The notes under the pieces: generated by a model
Seen by the model: only the letters and a program-made list of their open reading frames with translations
Databases searched by the model: none
What the model was told of the DNA's origin: nothing
Made by a program: the position numbers and the translations under genes
Shown here: positions 7,545-16,281 of the stretch, piece after piece
Layout: every line of letters starts with the position of its first letter
Position numbering within the stretch: the first letter of the stretch is position 1
Source: CmP2 sp052084925
GTDB taxonomy: Bacteria > Actinomycetota > Actinomycetes > Actinomycetales > Micrococcaceae
Direction: 5' to 3'
Assembly (NCBI GenBank): GCA_052084925.1
Contig: JBQDEV010000003.1
Location: 186,001-250,000, forward strand
Length of the DNA: 64,000 bases

Positions 7545-8389
7545 CCCCTCATCGACACGCGCCCTCCACGTTGGAGATCCTCGTGGTCGACGACGAGGCC
7601 CCCGCCGTTGCCGTGCTGGAATGGATGCTGCGGGAGGAGCCCTGCGCCGGCACGGTGCACACCGCCTCCTCGGCAACGACGGCCCTGCAGGTATTAGCCG
7701 AGCACCCGGTAGACGTGGTGCTGCTCGACATCCACATGCCCGGGCCCTCGGGACTGGAGCTGGCGCGGCAGTTGCGGTTGGAAGAGACCGGTGCGAGCTC
7801 GCCGCAGATCATCTTCGTGACGGCGGATGCCCAGCCCGCGGTGGAGGCCTTCGAGCTGGAAGCGCGGGACTACCTGCTCAAGCCGGTGCGCGCCGAGCGA
7901 CTGCACGCCGCGCTGCTGAAGGTCTCCGCCGCCCGGTTCGAGGCGGGTGCCGGCGGTGCCGCGGGCACCGGGCACGACGTCGAGGGGTCTGCCGGCGGTG
8001 CGGGCTCGGAGGAGGACACCCGGGTGGCGGTGCTGCAGGGGGATTCCACGCTGCTGATCCACATCGCCGAGATCCGCTGGGCCCAGGCGCAGGGCGACTA
8101 CGCGCGGCTGCACACCGAGACCGGGTCGTACCTGCTACGGATCACGCTGAGCGAGCTGGAGCACCAGTGGGCGGAGCAGGGGTTCATGCGCATCCACCGC
8201 TCGCACGCGGTGAACCTCAACCATGTGCGCCGGATCCTGCACCGGCAGGGGCGGATGTCGGTGCAGCTGCACGGGGCGGACGCCACCGAGCTGCAGGTGT
8301 CGCGGCGCTCGATGCCGCAGGTGCGCGAGCGGCTCGAAGAGCTCACGGTGCGGGCCCGCTCCCGGAACGGCGGCGAGGCCGATGGCTGA
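7541..8389 (+). CDS. LytTR-family response regulator
   Basis: The receiver domain (about residues 10-130) shows the acidic pair VDDE, the phospho-acceptor Asp in VVLLDIHMPGPSG and the conserved Lys in DYLLKPVR. A Gly/Ala-rich linker (about 132-160) leads to a LytTR DNA-binding domain (about 165-270) with HIAEIRWAQAQGDYARLHT and FMRIHRSHAVNLNHV. LytTR regulators bind paired direct repeats, and the repeats at 6591-6624 fit. In Enterobacteria the related BtsSR and YpdAB systems turn on pyruvate transporters. Here the regulator sits between two SSS permease operons, so the same logic is likely. The frame overlaps the kinase before it and the next gene after it. Confidence 0.9.
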   Translation: MTPHRHAPSTLEILVVDDEAPAVAVLEWMLREEPCAGTVHTASSATTALQVLAEHPVDVVLLDIHMPGPSGLELARQLRLEETGASSPQIIFVTADAQPAVEAFELEARDYLLKPVRAERLHAALLKVSAARFEAGAGGAAGTGHDVEGSAGGAGSEEDTRVAVLQGDSTLLIHIAEIRWAQAQGDYARLHTETGSYLLRITLSELEHQWAEQGFMRIHRSHAVNLNHVRRILHRQGRMSVQLHGADATELQVSRRSMPQVRERLEELTVRARSRNGGEADG

Positions 8390-8870
8390 GCTGCCGCGCC
8401 GTATCGCCGCCGCCGATCCCGCCGAACCCACCGACGTGTTTGCCCCGCTGCGCCAGCGCAGGGTGCGGGTGCTGGGTCCGCAGCGGGCGCCAAGCCTCAC
8501 CGAGGTGCTGCTCGACCCCTCGCGCGGGCATCTGCGCGAAGACGCTGACGATGCAGCGCTGCACGCCCTGATCCGGGCCCAGTTGCGCCTGGCGGTGGGC
8601 ATCGTGGGCGGGTTCTTCGCCGTCGTCGCGCTCACCGTGGTGCTCATCGGCACCGGAGCCGGCAACCGGTGGACCGTGGGCCCGGTGCCCTTGGAGTGGC
8701 TGATCCCGGCGGCGGTGATGCCAGCGCTGCTGCTGGGGTTGGGCTGGTTCTTCGTCCGGCGCACGGAGGCCCGCGAGGCGCAGTGGGCGCGCGAGACCGC
8801 ATCCGACCCCGATCCCGTTCCCGCGCCGGTGCCGTCCGACGCTGCCCGCTCCGAGGGCGGCCGGGCATGA
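8382..8870 (+). CDS. two-helix membrane protein, putative accessory subunit of the downstream SSS permease
   Basis: The 162-residue protein begins within the last codons of the response-regulator gene. It has a soluble N-terminus of about 65 residues, two membrane helices (LAVGIVGGFFAVVALTVVL and LEWLIPAAVMPALLLGLGWF) and a charged, Pro-rich tail. Its position directly upstream of an SSS gene, with an ATGA overlap, mirrors DUF485-ActP. The sequence lacks the DUF485 entry motif, so I read it as an analogous partner rather than a clear family member. Function is inferred from context only. Confidence 0.65.
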   Translation: MAELPRRIAAADPAEPTDVFAPLRQRRVRVLGPQRAPSLTEVLLDPSRGHLREDADDAALHALIRAQLRLAVGIVGGFFAVVALTVVLIGTGAGNRWTVGPVPLEWLIPAAVMPALLLGLGWFFVRRTEAREAQWARETASDPDPVPAPVPSDAARSEGGRA

Positions 8871-10366
8871 CGATCTCCCTGGCCGTGATCGGCGTCGTGT
8901 GCGTGGTGACCTGGGTGATCTCCGTGTACGGGCTGCGCCGCTCCCGCACCACCAGCGACTTCTACGTGGCCTCGCGCCGGGTGCCGCCTTGGCTGAACGC
9001 CTCCGCCATCGCCGGCGAGTACCTCTCGGCCGCCAGCTTCCTGGGCGTGGCCGGGCTGATCCTCGCCTACGGCACGCACGGGCTGTGGTTCCCGGTGGGC
9101 TACACCGCCGGCTTCCTGGTGCTGCTGGTGTTCGTGGCCGCCCCGCTGCGGCGCTCCGGGGCTTACACCATCCCCGATTTCGTCACCCTGCGCCTGCCTT
9201 CGGCCCCGCTGCGCCGGCTCACCGCCATGATCGTGGTGTTCACCGGCTGGTTCTACATCGTGCCGCAGCTGCACGGCTCCTCCCTGGCGCTGCGTGCGAC
9301 CACGGGGCTACCCGGCTGGATGGGTCCGCTCATCGTGGTGGCCGTGGTGCTGCCGATCGTCGTCTCCGGGGGCATGCGCTCGGTCACGGTCGCCCAGGCG
9401 GTGCAGTACTGGCTGAAACTCTCCGCCTTGCTCATTCCCACCGTGTTCATCCTGCTACGTCTGGGGCTGCTGGAGGCGCCCGGGCTCCCGGAGGCCTCCG
9501 CCGTGTTCGTCTCCGGACTCGTGGAGGGCCCCGGCGGCGACGGCACCGCCCACCTGTATCGGATCCTCTCGCTGGTGGCCGCGCTGATGCTGGGCACGCT
9601 CGGGCTCTCGCACGTGCTGGTGCGCTTCTACACCAACCCCGATGGTCCCTCCGCGCGGCGCACCACCCTGCTGCTGCTGGCCCTGCTGGTCGGGTTCTAC
9701 CTGCTGCCGGTGGTGCTCGGGGTGACCGCCCGCGCCGTGCTGCCGAGCACCTCCGCGGAATCCAGCGACCAAGCGATCCTGCACCTGCCGGCCACGGTCT
9801 TCGACGGCGCCACCGGGGATATGCTCACCGCCCTGGTCGCCGGGGGAGCGTTCGCCGCGTTCCTCTCCACCGCCTCCGGTCTGGTGGTGTCGATCTCGGG
9901 GGTGGTCTCCCAGGAGTTCTTCGGCGGCACGGTGCGCGGATTCCGCATCGGTGCTTTTGTCGCGATTGCCCTGCCACTGATCCTGGCCGGGCTCACCAGC
10001 GATCTCGCCCTCGCCGGCTCCGTAGCGATGGTGTTCACCTTCACGGCGTGCTCTCTGGCCCCGGTGATGCTGCTGGGCATCTGGTGGCGCGGATTGACGA
10101 CGACGGGGGCGCTCGCAGGCATGCTCGCTGGCGCCACCATGTGTCTGGTGGCCCTGGTGATCGGCATCGGCTTGGACTCACAGACTCCGGGAACGGGGGA
10201 GTCCGGGCTGGCGGTGCCGCTGCGCTACCCGGCCCTGTGGTGCATCCCGTTCGCGTTCGCCGTGACCGTGCTGGTCAGCCGTTTCGGCCGTACCTCCCCA
10301 CCGGCCACCGCCGACGAGGTGCTCGCCCGACTGCACACCCCGGAACGACGCCGCGCCCGCACCTGA
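8867..10366 (+). CDS. sodium:solute symporter family permease (second copy)
   Basis: The 499-residue protein has about 13 membrane helices. The SSS signature appears in FYVASRRVPPWLNASAIAGE and GEYLSAASFLGVAG, and LGLSHVLVRFYTNPDG matches the carboxylate-transporting branch of the first permease. It is the last gene of the operon kinase, regulator, small membrane protein, permease, all joined by 4-8 base overlaps. The two permeases in the locus belong to the same branch but differ throughout, so this is an old duplication or separate acquisition, not a recent copy. Acetate, pyruvate or another short monocarboxylate are candidate substrates. A palindromic element lies 38 bases past the stop. 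Confidence 0.86.
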   Translation: MTISLAVIGVVCVVTWVISVYGLRRSRTTSDFYVASRRVPPWLNASAIAGEYLSAASFLGVAGLILAYGTHGLWFPVGYTAGFLVLLVFVAAPLRRSGAYTIPDFVTLRLPSAPLRRLTAMIVVFTGWFYIVPQLHGSSLALRATTGLPGWMGPLIVVAVVLPIVVSGGMRSVTVAQAVQYWLKLSALLIPTVFILLRLGLLEAPGLPEASAVFVSGLVEGPGGDGTAHLYRILSLVAALMLGTLGLSHVLVRFYTNPDGPSARRTTLLLLALLVGFYLLPVVLGVTARAVLPSTSAESSDQAILHLPATVFDGATGDMLTALVAGGAFAAFLSTASGLVVSISGVVSQEFFGGTVRGFRIGAFVAIALPLILAGLTSDLALAGSVAMVFTFTACSLAPVMLLGIWWRGLTTTGALAGMLAGATMCLVALVIGIGLDSQTPGTGESGLAVPLRYPALWCIPFAFAVTVLVSRFGRTSPPATADEVLARLHTPERRRART

Positions 10367-10403
10367 GCCTGACGCTGGCACCGCGGACGGGGTGTCCCCG
10401 CCC

Positions 10404-10487
10404 GTTTTCATAACTGAACAGACAGAATCCGCCGAAATTCGACGGATTCTGTCTGTTCAGTCATGAATCTGAGTTGGCGAGGTCGCC
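10404..10487. repeat. 84-bp palindromic element, copy 1
   Basis: The core is a 47-bp inverted repeat (10414-10460) with 23-nt arms (one mismatch) around a single A. A second copy lies at 17741-17824 and matches at about 75 of 84 positions, including non-palindromic flanks (GTTTTCAT before, TCATGAATCTGAG after). Some differences keep pairing: an A:T pair in arm position 4 is G:C in copy 2. It has no U run, so it is not a classical terminator, although the hairpin could block transcription or protect mRNA 3' ends. The two copies bracket the A/T-richer block 10.5-17.7 kb. Confidence 0.85.
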
Positions 10488-10538
10488 TCGACAACAGGGA
10501 CGACACGGGCAACGGCAGCCCTCGCGTGACGAGCGGAA

Positions 10539-11501
10539 CTAGCGCTGGTCCATGAAGAAGTCCCAGGCCACCTCATTGCCGCTGATGGTGTGCGTGGTGA
10601 AGCCACCACCGGAGTAGGCCGCGGCTCCGGGCCACACATGGCCGCCGCCCTCGACGGACACAACCGACACCGCTTTGCCGCGGGAGCACCGGTTCCAAGA
10701 GAGCTGGGTGACATCCTCACCCAGGGACGTCACCTCCGGCGTCTTGCGGCAGCGTGCTGCCTCGGCAAGTTCCTGAGCCCATTCTTCGATGTGCGGCAGG
10801 TCGCGGCGCTCATCACCCTGATACGGAATGGTGGCGTCGTCAGTGCCGTGAATGATCATGGTCGGCGCCGTAGATCGCTGCAGACAGTCCTCTCGTGTCT
10901 CCGGGTAGATGGCCGGAGCCGCCGCCGCGACCGCGGCGATCCGATCGGGAATCTGGCAGGCTAATGCCAGCGCCAAGCCTCCACCATTGGACTTTCCCGA
11001 AGCGAAAACCTGCTCGCCGTCGACGCAAAGATCCTCTTCGAGCGCATCGATCAAATCGACGGTGAAGGCGACGTCGTCAACACCAGGGTCAGAATACGGT
11101 GCACCTTGCCACGCCAAACGGGGATCTGAGACATCGGGGATCGTGCCGAAAGGATAGGCCACCACGGCGGGAAGATCCGAGAGCCTGGAATACCCTTCGA
11201 TCTCGACCCCGGTGCTGCCGCGCCCGTGATAGGCAATAATCACCGGCCAGTCGTCGCGGCTGTCGTAGTTTTCTGGCACGGTCAGGATGTAGTCCCGCGC
11301 CAGGCCTCCGCTGGTGATGGAGTGCTTGGCGCTGCTGCCGGGAACCTGAACTGCTTCCTTGGTGCAGGCTGTGGTCGAAGAGGACGATGTCGATGCCTGG
11401 ACCGAAATCATGCGGGTGTCTGCGGAGCCGAAGGTCAAACCTGTGAGGCCCAAGACCGTGACGGCCACGAACGTTGAAAAGGCGATGATTTTTGACGTCA
11501 T
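10539..11501 (-). CDS. secreted polyhydroxybutyrate depolymerase/feruloyl esterase-like alpha/beta hydrolase
   Basis: The start was placed at the ATG with GGAGA about 8 bases upstream; upstream sequence in the same frame has no ribosome site. The N-terminus (MTSKIIAFSTFVAVTVLGL) is a signal peptide, and a Ser/Thr-rich stretch follows. The catalytic domain resembles the LpqC/PHB depolymerase family: DYILTVPENYD, IIAYHGRGS, the nucleophile elbow GKSNGGG, the acid in HGTDDATIPYQG and the histidine in GGGHVWPG. Such enzymes release short-chain hydroxy acids or phenolic acids from esters outside the cell. It is the last gene on the minus strand of the tct block and might supply that importer's substrate; this is inference. 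Confidence 0.78.
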   Translation of the reverse strand: MTSKIIAFSTFVAVTVLGLTGLTFGSADTRMISVQASTSSSSTTACTKEAVQVPGSSAKHSITSGGLARDYILTVPENYDSRDDWPVIIAYHGRGSTGVEIEGYSRLSDLPAVVAYPFGTIPDVSDPRLAWQGAPYSDPGVDDVAFTVDLIDALEEDLCVDGEQVFASGKSNGGGLALALACQIPDRIAAVAAAAPAIYPETREDCLQRSTAPTMIIHGTDDATIPYQGDERRDLPHIEEWAQELAEAARCRKTPEVTSLGEDVTQLSWNRCSRGKAVSVVSVEGGGHVWPGAAAYSGGGFTTHTISGNEVAWDFFMDQR

Positions 11502-11554
11502 GATGGTTCTCCGATGCTGTGAGAGAAGGGTGATTGAACTGTGAGGTGGTTGAT

Positions 11555-12814
11555 TCAGCCCGTATCGCCTCCTCGCCCCGATCGGTATCGGTGAAGTCCT
11601 TTCTCGGCGCCGGACGCAAACAGCAGGATGCAACCTGCCCAGACTGCTCCGGCCGGACCCAGCGGGACCGCGACCACGCCGGCTGTGACAGGGATGATCA
11701 CTTGCCCGAGCCGATTGCCCATGATGCGAACTGTGAGTGCGGTCGACGTCCACGATCGGGGAACGGATTCGGTGATCACAGCCATCATGAGCGGATGTCC
11801 CAGTCCCAGGAAGAGCCCGGAAACGACCATCAGCGTCAGCGCGATCCAGAGTTGATCGAGACCGAAGGGCATGAACGCGAGGGCGATACCCGCACCCCAG
11901 AGTGTCCAGAGAACCAAGGTTTCTCTACTCCATCGGCGACGCAACAGCGGCAGAAGCACACGAGATGCGATGGAAGCGCCCGCGCGAATGGAGAGCAGAG
12001 CGCCCACCCAGAAGGGGCTGATGCCCGCTTCCTCTCCCAAGAGCGGCATGAATGCAGAGAGGATGTCCAGTACACAGAGCAACGTGACTGAGGTGAAAAT
12101 GTGTGACTTCATCCTCGGGAAACGCAGGATGCTCGACATCGAGGCTTTCCTGTCTGATTCCGTCGAGGGATGCTCCTCGGCTGTCGAACCGGTGGGCCGA
12201 CGGGTTTCGCGGTGACCGTGGCCGCGGAACGCTGCGCGATGGACATAGAGGAAAGCGATGCCGATGAGCGCCAGAATTGAGCCCGCCCACATCGTGAGAT
12301 TGATGGGTTCCAACCTGAACTCTGAGCTGGCGGCATCGGTGCCAAGCATCACGCCGGCGATAAACGGACCGACCAACTGCCCGCCGGCCAGTCCTGCGCT
12401 GTACCAGCCGAAGGCCGTATCGAGGTACTGGGCAGGGGTGAAGCGTGCCACCGCCGCCTGAGAGGCCAAGGTGAATATCAACTGACCCAGTCCGAGGACG
12501 GCACTGCCCATGGCGATGCCGATCACCTCATCGATCAATGCTAGTAATCCGGCACCCACCACGATGAGGCTGAGGCCGGAAACCATCAGTCCTCGAAAGC
12601 TCCACACCACTTGTGCCCGGGCTCCGATCACCAACGCGAGCACCAGGGGAAGCAAAGCGTAGATCCCCGTGACGAGGCCGATGATGAACCCGTCGGCATC
12701 AAGCTCGATGAGCTTGTAAGTCGTGACCGGTCGGACCATGTGTATCGTGGCCTGACTCAACAGACCGGCGCACGCCAGCGGCCATAGCCATCTCAGAGGC
12801 CGTTTGTTGCTCAT
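11555..12814 (-). CDS. major facilitator superfamily transporter
   Basis: The 419-residue protein has about 12 membrane helices, split by a hydrophilic central loop near residues 195-225 (GHGHRETRRPTGSTAEEHPS), which is the usual MFS halves arrangement. No substrate-specific motif is recognisable. Its closest general resemblance is to sugar or drug MFS permeases with short loops. It lies between the esterase gene and tctA on the same strand, 68 bases downstream of tctA, so it is probably part of that operon. Whether it imports a product or exports one cannot be told. Confidence 0.8.
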   Translation of the reverse strand: MSNKRPLRWLWPLACAGLLSQATIHMVRPVTTYKLIELDADGFIIGLVTGIYALLPLVLALVIGARAQVVWSFRGLMVSGLSLIVVGAGLLALIDEVIGIAMGSAVLGLGQLIFTLASQAAVARFTPAQYLDTAFGWYSAGLAGGQLVGPFIAGVMLGTDAASSEFRLEPINLTMWAGSILALIGIAFLYVHRAAFRGHGHRETRRPTGSTAEEHPSTESDRKASMSSILRFPRMKSHIFTSVTLLCVLDILSAFMPLLGEEAGISPFWVGALLSIRAGASIASRVLLPLLRRRWSRETLVLWTLWGAGIALAFMPFGLDQLWIALTLMVVSGLFLGLGHPLMMAVITESVPRSWTSTALTVRIMGNRLGQVIIPVTAGVVAVPLGPAGAVWAGCILLFASGAEKGLHRYRSGRGGDTG

Positions 12815-12882
12815 GAAGGTGTCGTCCTGTACCGGTCGAAGGGCGGTTGATCACGACGACGGAACGTCATGAGCGGACTCCA

Positions 12883-14421
12883 TTACTTGTTCAGCGCCGG
12901 CTCTTGTTCGAGCAGCGTCTCTTTCACGGATCGAGCCTTCGGTCGGAAAATGCCGATGATGAAAGGAGCTACGACGGCGGCAGCGACGATCACCCACAGC
13001 ACGACGGCGGTCGGCGTCGACAAGAAGTAGCTGGGGTCGCCGACCCCGAGCGCCATTCCTTCGAGGAAGTACTGTTCCACGAGTGATCCGAGGACAAGCC
13101 CGATGAGCATCGAAGCGATGGAGAAGTTGGCCTTTCGCAGGACGTAGCCGACGACACCGACAAGGACCATCAACCTGAGATCCACGAGGTTGTTATTCAC
13201 GCTGTAGACGCCGATCGTTCCCAACAACAGAATGGCCGGGGCCAGCAGATACACCGGGGTACGAACCACGCGGATCCACACTCCCACCAGCGGGACATTG
13301 ATCAATGCCAGCAGGATATTGGAGACGAACAGAGCCGCGATAACGGACCAGAACAATTCGGGGTTCCTGTCGATGAGCAGCGGTCCGGGTGCGATGCCAT
13401 GAACCTGCATGGCTGCGAGCATCATGGCCAGGGTTGCCGAGAAGGGCAGACCCAGCATGAGGGCGGGAACCATGCTGCCGACGGTGGCACCGCTGTTCGC
13501 GGCCTCCGGACCCGCCAGACCAGCGACCTTGCCCTGACCGAATCCGGTCTTGTCGCGCGCGACCGCCTGCTCGATTCGGTAGGAGCCGAACGTCGCCAGT
13601 GTTGCCGAGGGGCCGGGCAGAATGCCGAACCCATAGCCGATCAGTGAACCACGCAACCAGGGGAAAGCAGCCTGTTTCATTTCCGAACCATTGGGGCGAA
13701 GATCGCGGATCCTCACCCGGCTGCGGATGCTGGTGCTACCTGTCCGATCTTCGATCATGTACAGAATCTCAGAGATCCCGTAGAGCCCGACGGCCAGCAT
13801 GGCCAGCGAGATCCCGGTTGCCAACTCGATGACACCGAAGGTGTATCGGTTGTAGCTGTGGATCGCATCCGTGCCGACCGTGGCCAGAGCGACGCCGATG
13901 ACCATCGGGAAGAGGCCAGAAGCAAGGCTTCCGCCCGAGATCCGAGACAGCACGATGAGACCGCCTGCGGTGAGTGCGAAGAACTCGGCTGGACCGAAGC
14001 TCAGCGCGATCGGTGTGACGATCGGAATGGTCAGCAGGATGATTAAGATCCCCAGGATCCCGGCGATGAACGAGCCGCAGACCATGATGCCGATTGCGGC
14101 TCCGGCGCGGCCCTTTTTCGCTAGTGGATAACCGTCGAAGGTTGCCACGATTGATTGTGCATCGCCGGGGATGTTGACCAGGACGGAGGTGATCGACCCG
14201 CCGAACTGTGATCCGAGGTAGATCGATGAGATCAGTACCATCCCTATGAGGGGGTCATACATGAACGTGATCGGCAGGATCACGGCGGCACCGGCCACCG
14301 GTCCGATTCCAGGCAGTACTCCGACGATCGTGCCCGCGAACGCACCGATAAAGGCAGCGAGGATGAGTTCGGGCGTCAACGCAATCTCGAGCCCGTAGAG
14401 AAAACCTTCAAAGGCATTCAT
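12883..14421 (-). CDS. tctA: TctA-family large membrane subunit of a tripartite tricarboxylate transporter
   Basis: The 512-residue polytopic protein (about 11-12 helices) carries the family hallmarks: GTIVGVLPGIGPVAGAA near residue 30, QFGGSITSVLVNIPGDAQS near 75 and GFGILPGPSATLATFGSYRIE near 255, plus VAGLAGPEAANSGATVGSMV near 300. TctA forms the translocation channel together with TctB and receives substrate from the lipoprotein TctC. It is encoded 13 bases after tctB. Known substrates of the family include citrate, tartrate, aromatic acids and other carboxylates; none can be assigned here. Confidence 0.93.
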   Translation of the reverse strand: MNAFEGFLYGLEIALTPELILAAFIGAFAGTIVGVLPGIGPVAGAAVILPITFMYDPLIGMVLISSIYLGSQFGGSITSVLVNIPGDAQSIVATFDGYPLAKKGRAGAAIGIMVCGSFIAGILGILIILLTIPIVTPIALSFGPAEFFALTAGGLIVLSRISGGSLASGLFPMVIGVALATVGTDAIHSYNRYTFGVIELATGISLAMLAVGLYGISEILYMIEDRTGSTSIRSRVRIRDLRPNGSEMKQAAFPWLRGSLIGYGFGILPGPSATLATFGSYRIEQAVARDKTGFGQGKVAGLAGPEAANSGATVGSMVPALMLGLPFSATLAMMLAAMQVHGIAPGPLLIDRNPELFWSVIAALFVSNILLALINVPLVGVWIRVVRTPVYLLAPAILLLGTIGVYSVNNNLVDLRLMVLVGVVGYVLRKANFSIASMLIGLVLGSLVEQYFLEGMALGVGDPSYFLSTPTAVVLWVIVAAAVVAPFIIGIFRPKARSVKETLLEQEPALNK

Positions 14422-14434
14422 AGTGGTAGTCCAA

Positions 14435-14926
14435 TCACCAGAGCATGAAGCGGGGGAGCGACACGTTGAGCAGAGAATCGAAGATGAAGATGCAGGCGAA
14501 TCCCATGGCTGCGCCGTAGAGGGCGCTCTTCCACCAGGGAAGCCCGCTCAGAAGCTTGATGCTCAGCAAGCAGAACAGCATGGACGCGATGTATGCGCCG
14601 ACGAGGTCGACGCCGAACACAAAGAGAACCAGCAGGAACATGACTCCGGCGACATTCTTTGCTGTCCGTCCGCTTGGCAGGGAGATCTGTGTTCCCTGAC
14701 GGATTTTCGGTAGGGCATCGATCACGACGACGAGGCTGAACACCAAACCGAAGACGCCCACGATGACAGGGAACAGTCCTGGACCGGGCATCGAGCTCTG
14801 TCCCATGGGCATGGTCGTCGCGTCCCAGGTGTAATAGGCGAAGGCGCCGAGTCCGATCACCCCGACTCCCAGACGAGCGAATCCTTCGGAAACGGTGGCG
14901 GTGGTATCGGTCGTGGTTTCTGTCAT
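14435..14926 (-). CDS. tctB: TctB-family small membrane subunit of a tripartite tricarboxylate transporter
   Basis: The 163-residue protein has four predicted helices and the TctB pattern, including SSMPGPGLFPVIVGVFGL after the first helix and WKSALYGAAMGFACIFIFD near the C-terminus. AGGAGG precedes the start by about 11 bases. It lies between tctC and tctA, in the usual C-B-A order. It probably stabilises TctA; the role is structural and inferred from the family. Confidence 0.88.
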   Translation of the reverse strand: MTETTTDTTATVSEGFARLGVGVIGLGAFAYYTWDATTMPMGQSSMPGPGLFPVIVGVFGLVFSLVVVIDALPKIRQGTQISLPSGRTAKNVAGVMFLLVLFVFGVDLVGAYIASMLFCLLSIKLLSGLPWWKSALYGAAMGFACIFIFDSLLNVSLPRFMLW

Positions 14927-14974
14927 GACCTGGTCGACCTCCTACATTGACGATGTTGGGCCGAGCGGCATCGC

Positions 14975-15952
14975 TCAGCCATTGAGCCCGAAGTTCTCGT
15001 TGTATTCCTGGTACATCTCGGAGTACTCGAGAATCTCATCGACGGCTTCATCGTGCCCCTTGTGGTCCATGATGAAGCCGGACTCCGCTGCGAAGTCGGC
15101 CATGGCATCGTTGACTGTGATGGTGGCTGTCGCCTCCTCCAGGGCGTCTCGGACTTCTTCGGGGACGTCATTGGGCAAGATGATGTAGTAGACGGCACGC
15201 AAGGGGATGTCGTATCCCACGTCGGATGTCAGCTGAGCGTCTGGGAACGCATCGTACGGTTCGTCGGCGACCACCCCAATAACGCGGAGATCGTCGGATT
15301 CCACGAACGGCTTGATCGCTGGTGAGAAGCCATAGGTGGCATCCACCCGTCCGGAGACGGCAGCGAGTGTGGATTCCTGCCCGCCGCCAGCCGACGGGAT
15401 CGATTGGATCTCGGTGTCGCCCAACCGTGCCATTTCTCGGACGAGTAGATCTTGAGTCGTCCCGTTGCCTGCCTGGGACACTTGCAGCTGACCCGAGTTC
15501 GCCTCTGCGAAGTCAGTGAAATCTTGAAGGTCCGTGAACTCCGAGTCCGTGGGAACTGCGATGATCCCCGGCATCTCGGCGATCTTGCCGACGACATGGT
15601 AATCGTCAGGTGAGCTGTATGGGAGGTCGGAATTCGATAGTGGTTGCTGTGCGAGAGCCGCGCCGGCTGCCAAGCCGAGGGTGTAACCGTCGGGATTCGA
15701 GTTGATGACATGCGAGGTCCCGATGGTGGCACCGCCTCCTTCACGATTCTCGACGTTGACGTTGACTCCGAGCTCGGATTCCAGCTCCTGTGCGAAGGCT
15801 CGAGCGATCTGGTCGTTTGCGCCTCCGGTGCCGAAGGGCACGACGAAGGTGATGTCGTCGCTTGGGTATTCCGCGTCTGCGTTGCCACAGCTGGTCAAAG
15901 CAAGTGATGCCAGTGCAATGGTTACCAGCCCGACAGGAAGTGATTTAGTCAT
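14975..15952 (-). CDS. tctC: TctC-family substrate-binding lipoprotein
   Basis: The start at 15952 gives AAGGA about 9 bases upstream and a clean lipoprotein signal (MTKSLPVGLVTIALASLALTSC, lipobox LTSC). The mature protein shows the Bug/TctC signature ITFVVPFGTGGANDQIARA and ENREGGGATIGTSHV, followed by NPDGYTLGL. At 325 residues it is of normal length. It captures a carboxylate at the cell surface for TctAB. The gene is first in the operon tctCBA-MFS-esterase and is divergent from the GntR regulator. A promoter-like pair with a 17-bp spacer lies 116-144 bases upstream. Confidence 0.9.
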   Translation of the reverse strand: MTKSLPVGLVTIALASLALTSCGNADAEYPSDDITFVVPFGTGGANDQIARAFAQELESELGVNVNVENREGGGATIGTSHVINSNPDGYTLGLAAGAALAQQPLSNSDLPYSSPDDYHVVGKIAEMPGIIAVPTDSEFTDLQDFTDFAEANSGQLQVSQAGNGTTQDLLVREMARLGDTEIQSIPSAGGGQESTLAAVSGRVDATYGFSPAIKPFVESDDLRVIGVVADEPYDAFPDAQLTSDVGYDIPLRAVYYIILPNDVPEEVRDALEEATATITVNDAMADFAAESGFIMDHKGHDEAVDEILEYSEMYQEYNENFGLNG

Positions 15953-16067
15953 TAGGTCAATCCTTCTTCGTGTGTGCCATGATGGTCGACGACCTGCGAG
16001 GTGTCGGTGGCGAAATTGGTGACTCTTCGTTGGTTTCGCCACGCCGTGTAGCGATCCGATGAACTCC

Positions 16068-16096
16068 AATCTAGAAGACTGTGACGCAGATCGCAA
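16068..16096 (-). promoter_or_regulatory. predicted promoter for tctC
   Basis: On the minus strand, TTGCGA (-35) and TAGATT (-10) are separated by exactly 17 bp. Transcription would start near 16060, giving a leader of about 108 nt before tctC. Confidence 0.45.
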
Positions 16097-16101
16097 GCAA
16101 A

Positions 16102-16130
16102 TTGACCAAAAGATCTAATCACTTTAGAAT
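16102..16130 (+). promoter_or_regulatory. predicted promoter for the GntR-creatininase operon
   Basis: TTGACC (-35) and TAGAAT (-10) are separated by exactly 17 bp. The spacer contains GATCTAAT, which recurs closer to the gene. The start point near 16137 would leave a leader of about 145 nt. Confidence 0.5.
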
Positions 16131-16281
16131 CACGCGGGACGGAGTGGCTAGTCTCCCGTCGTTCAATTTGCCTCAAAATTGGCGAGATCATGCCCTTTTC
16201 AAGAACGGTGCCGACATTCGCTTGCCCTGGCGCTCCGAAGGTGATCTAATGAGTTCACGTCAATAGGGCAGGAAGGTCGCT

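Larger units (their letters stand above)
15953..16281. other. divergent tctC-gntR regulatory region
   Basis: This 329-bp A/T-rich gap holds two opposed promoter-like elements (listed separately) whose -35 boxes lie 5 bp apart. GATCTAAT occurs twice (16112-16119 and 16243-16250), the second inside the dyad GTGATCTAATGAGTTCAC. A small inverted repeat CAATTT/AAATTG lies at 16164-16181. These are candidate sites for the GntR regulator. No open frame here has a convincing start. Confidence 0.55.

Noticed and set aside
10404..10487. Palindromic element as an ordinary rho-independent terminator
   Set aside because: It has no U run, and its conserved non-palindromic flanks and second copy at 17.7 kb point to a dispersed repeat, although it may still affect transcript ends.
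11502..11753. N-terminal extension of the secreted esterase
   Set aside because: It overlaps the MFS gene, lacks a ribosome site and would bury the signal peptide that starts at 11501.
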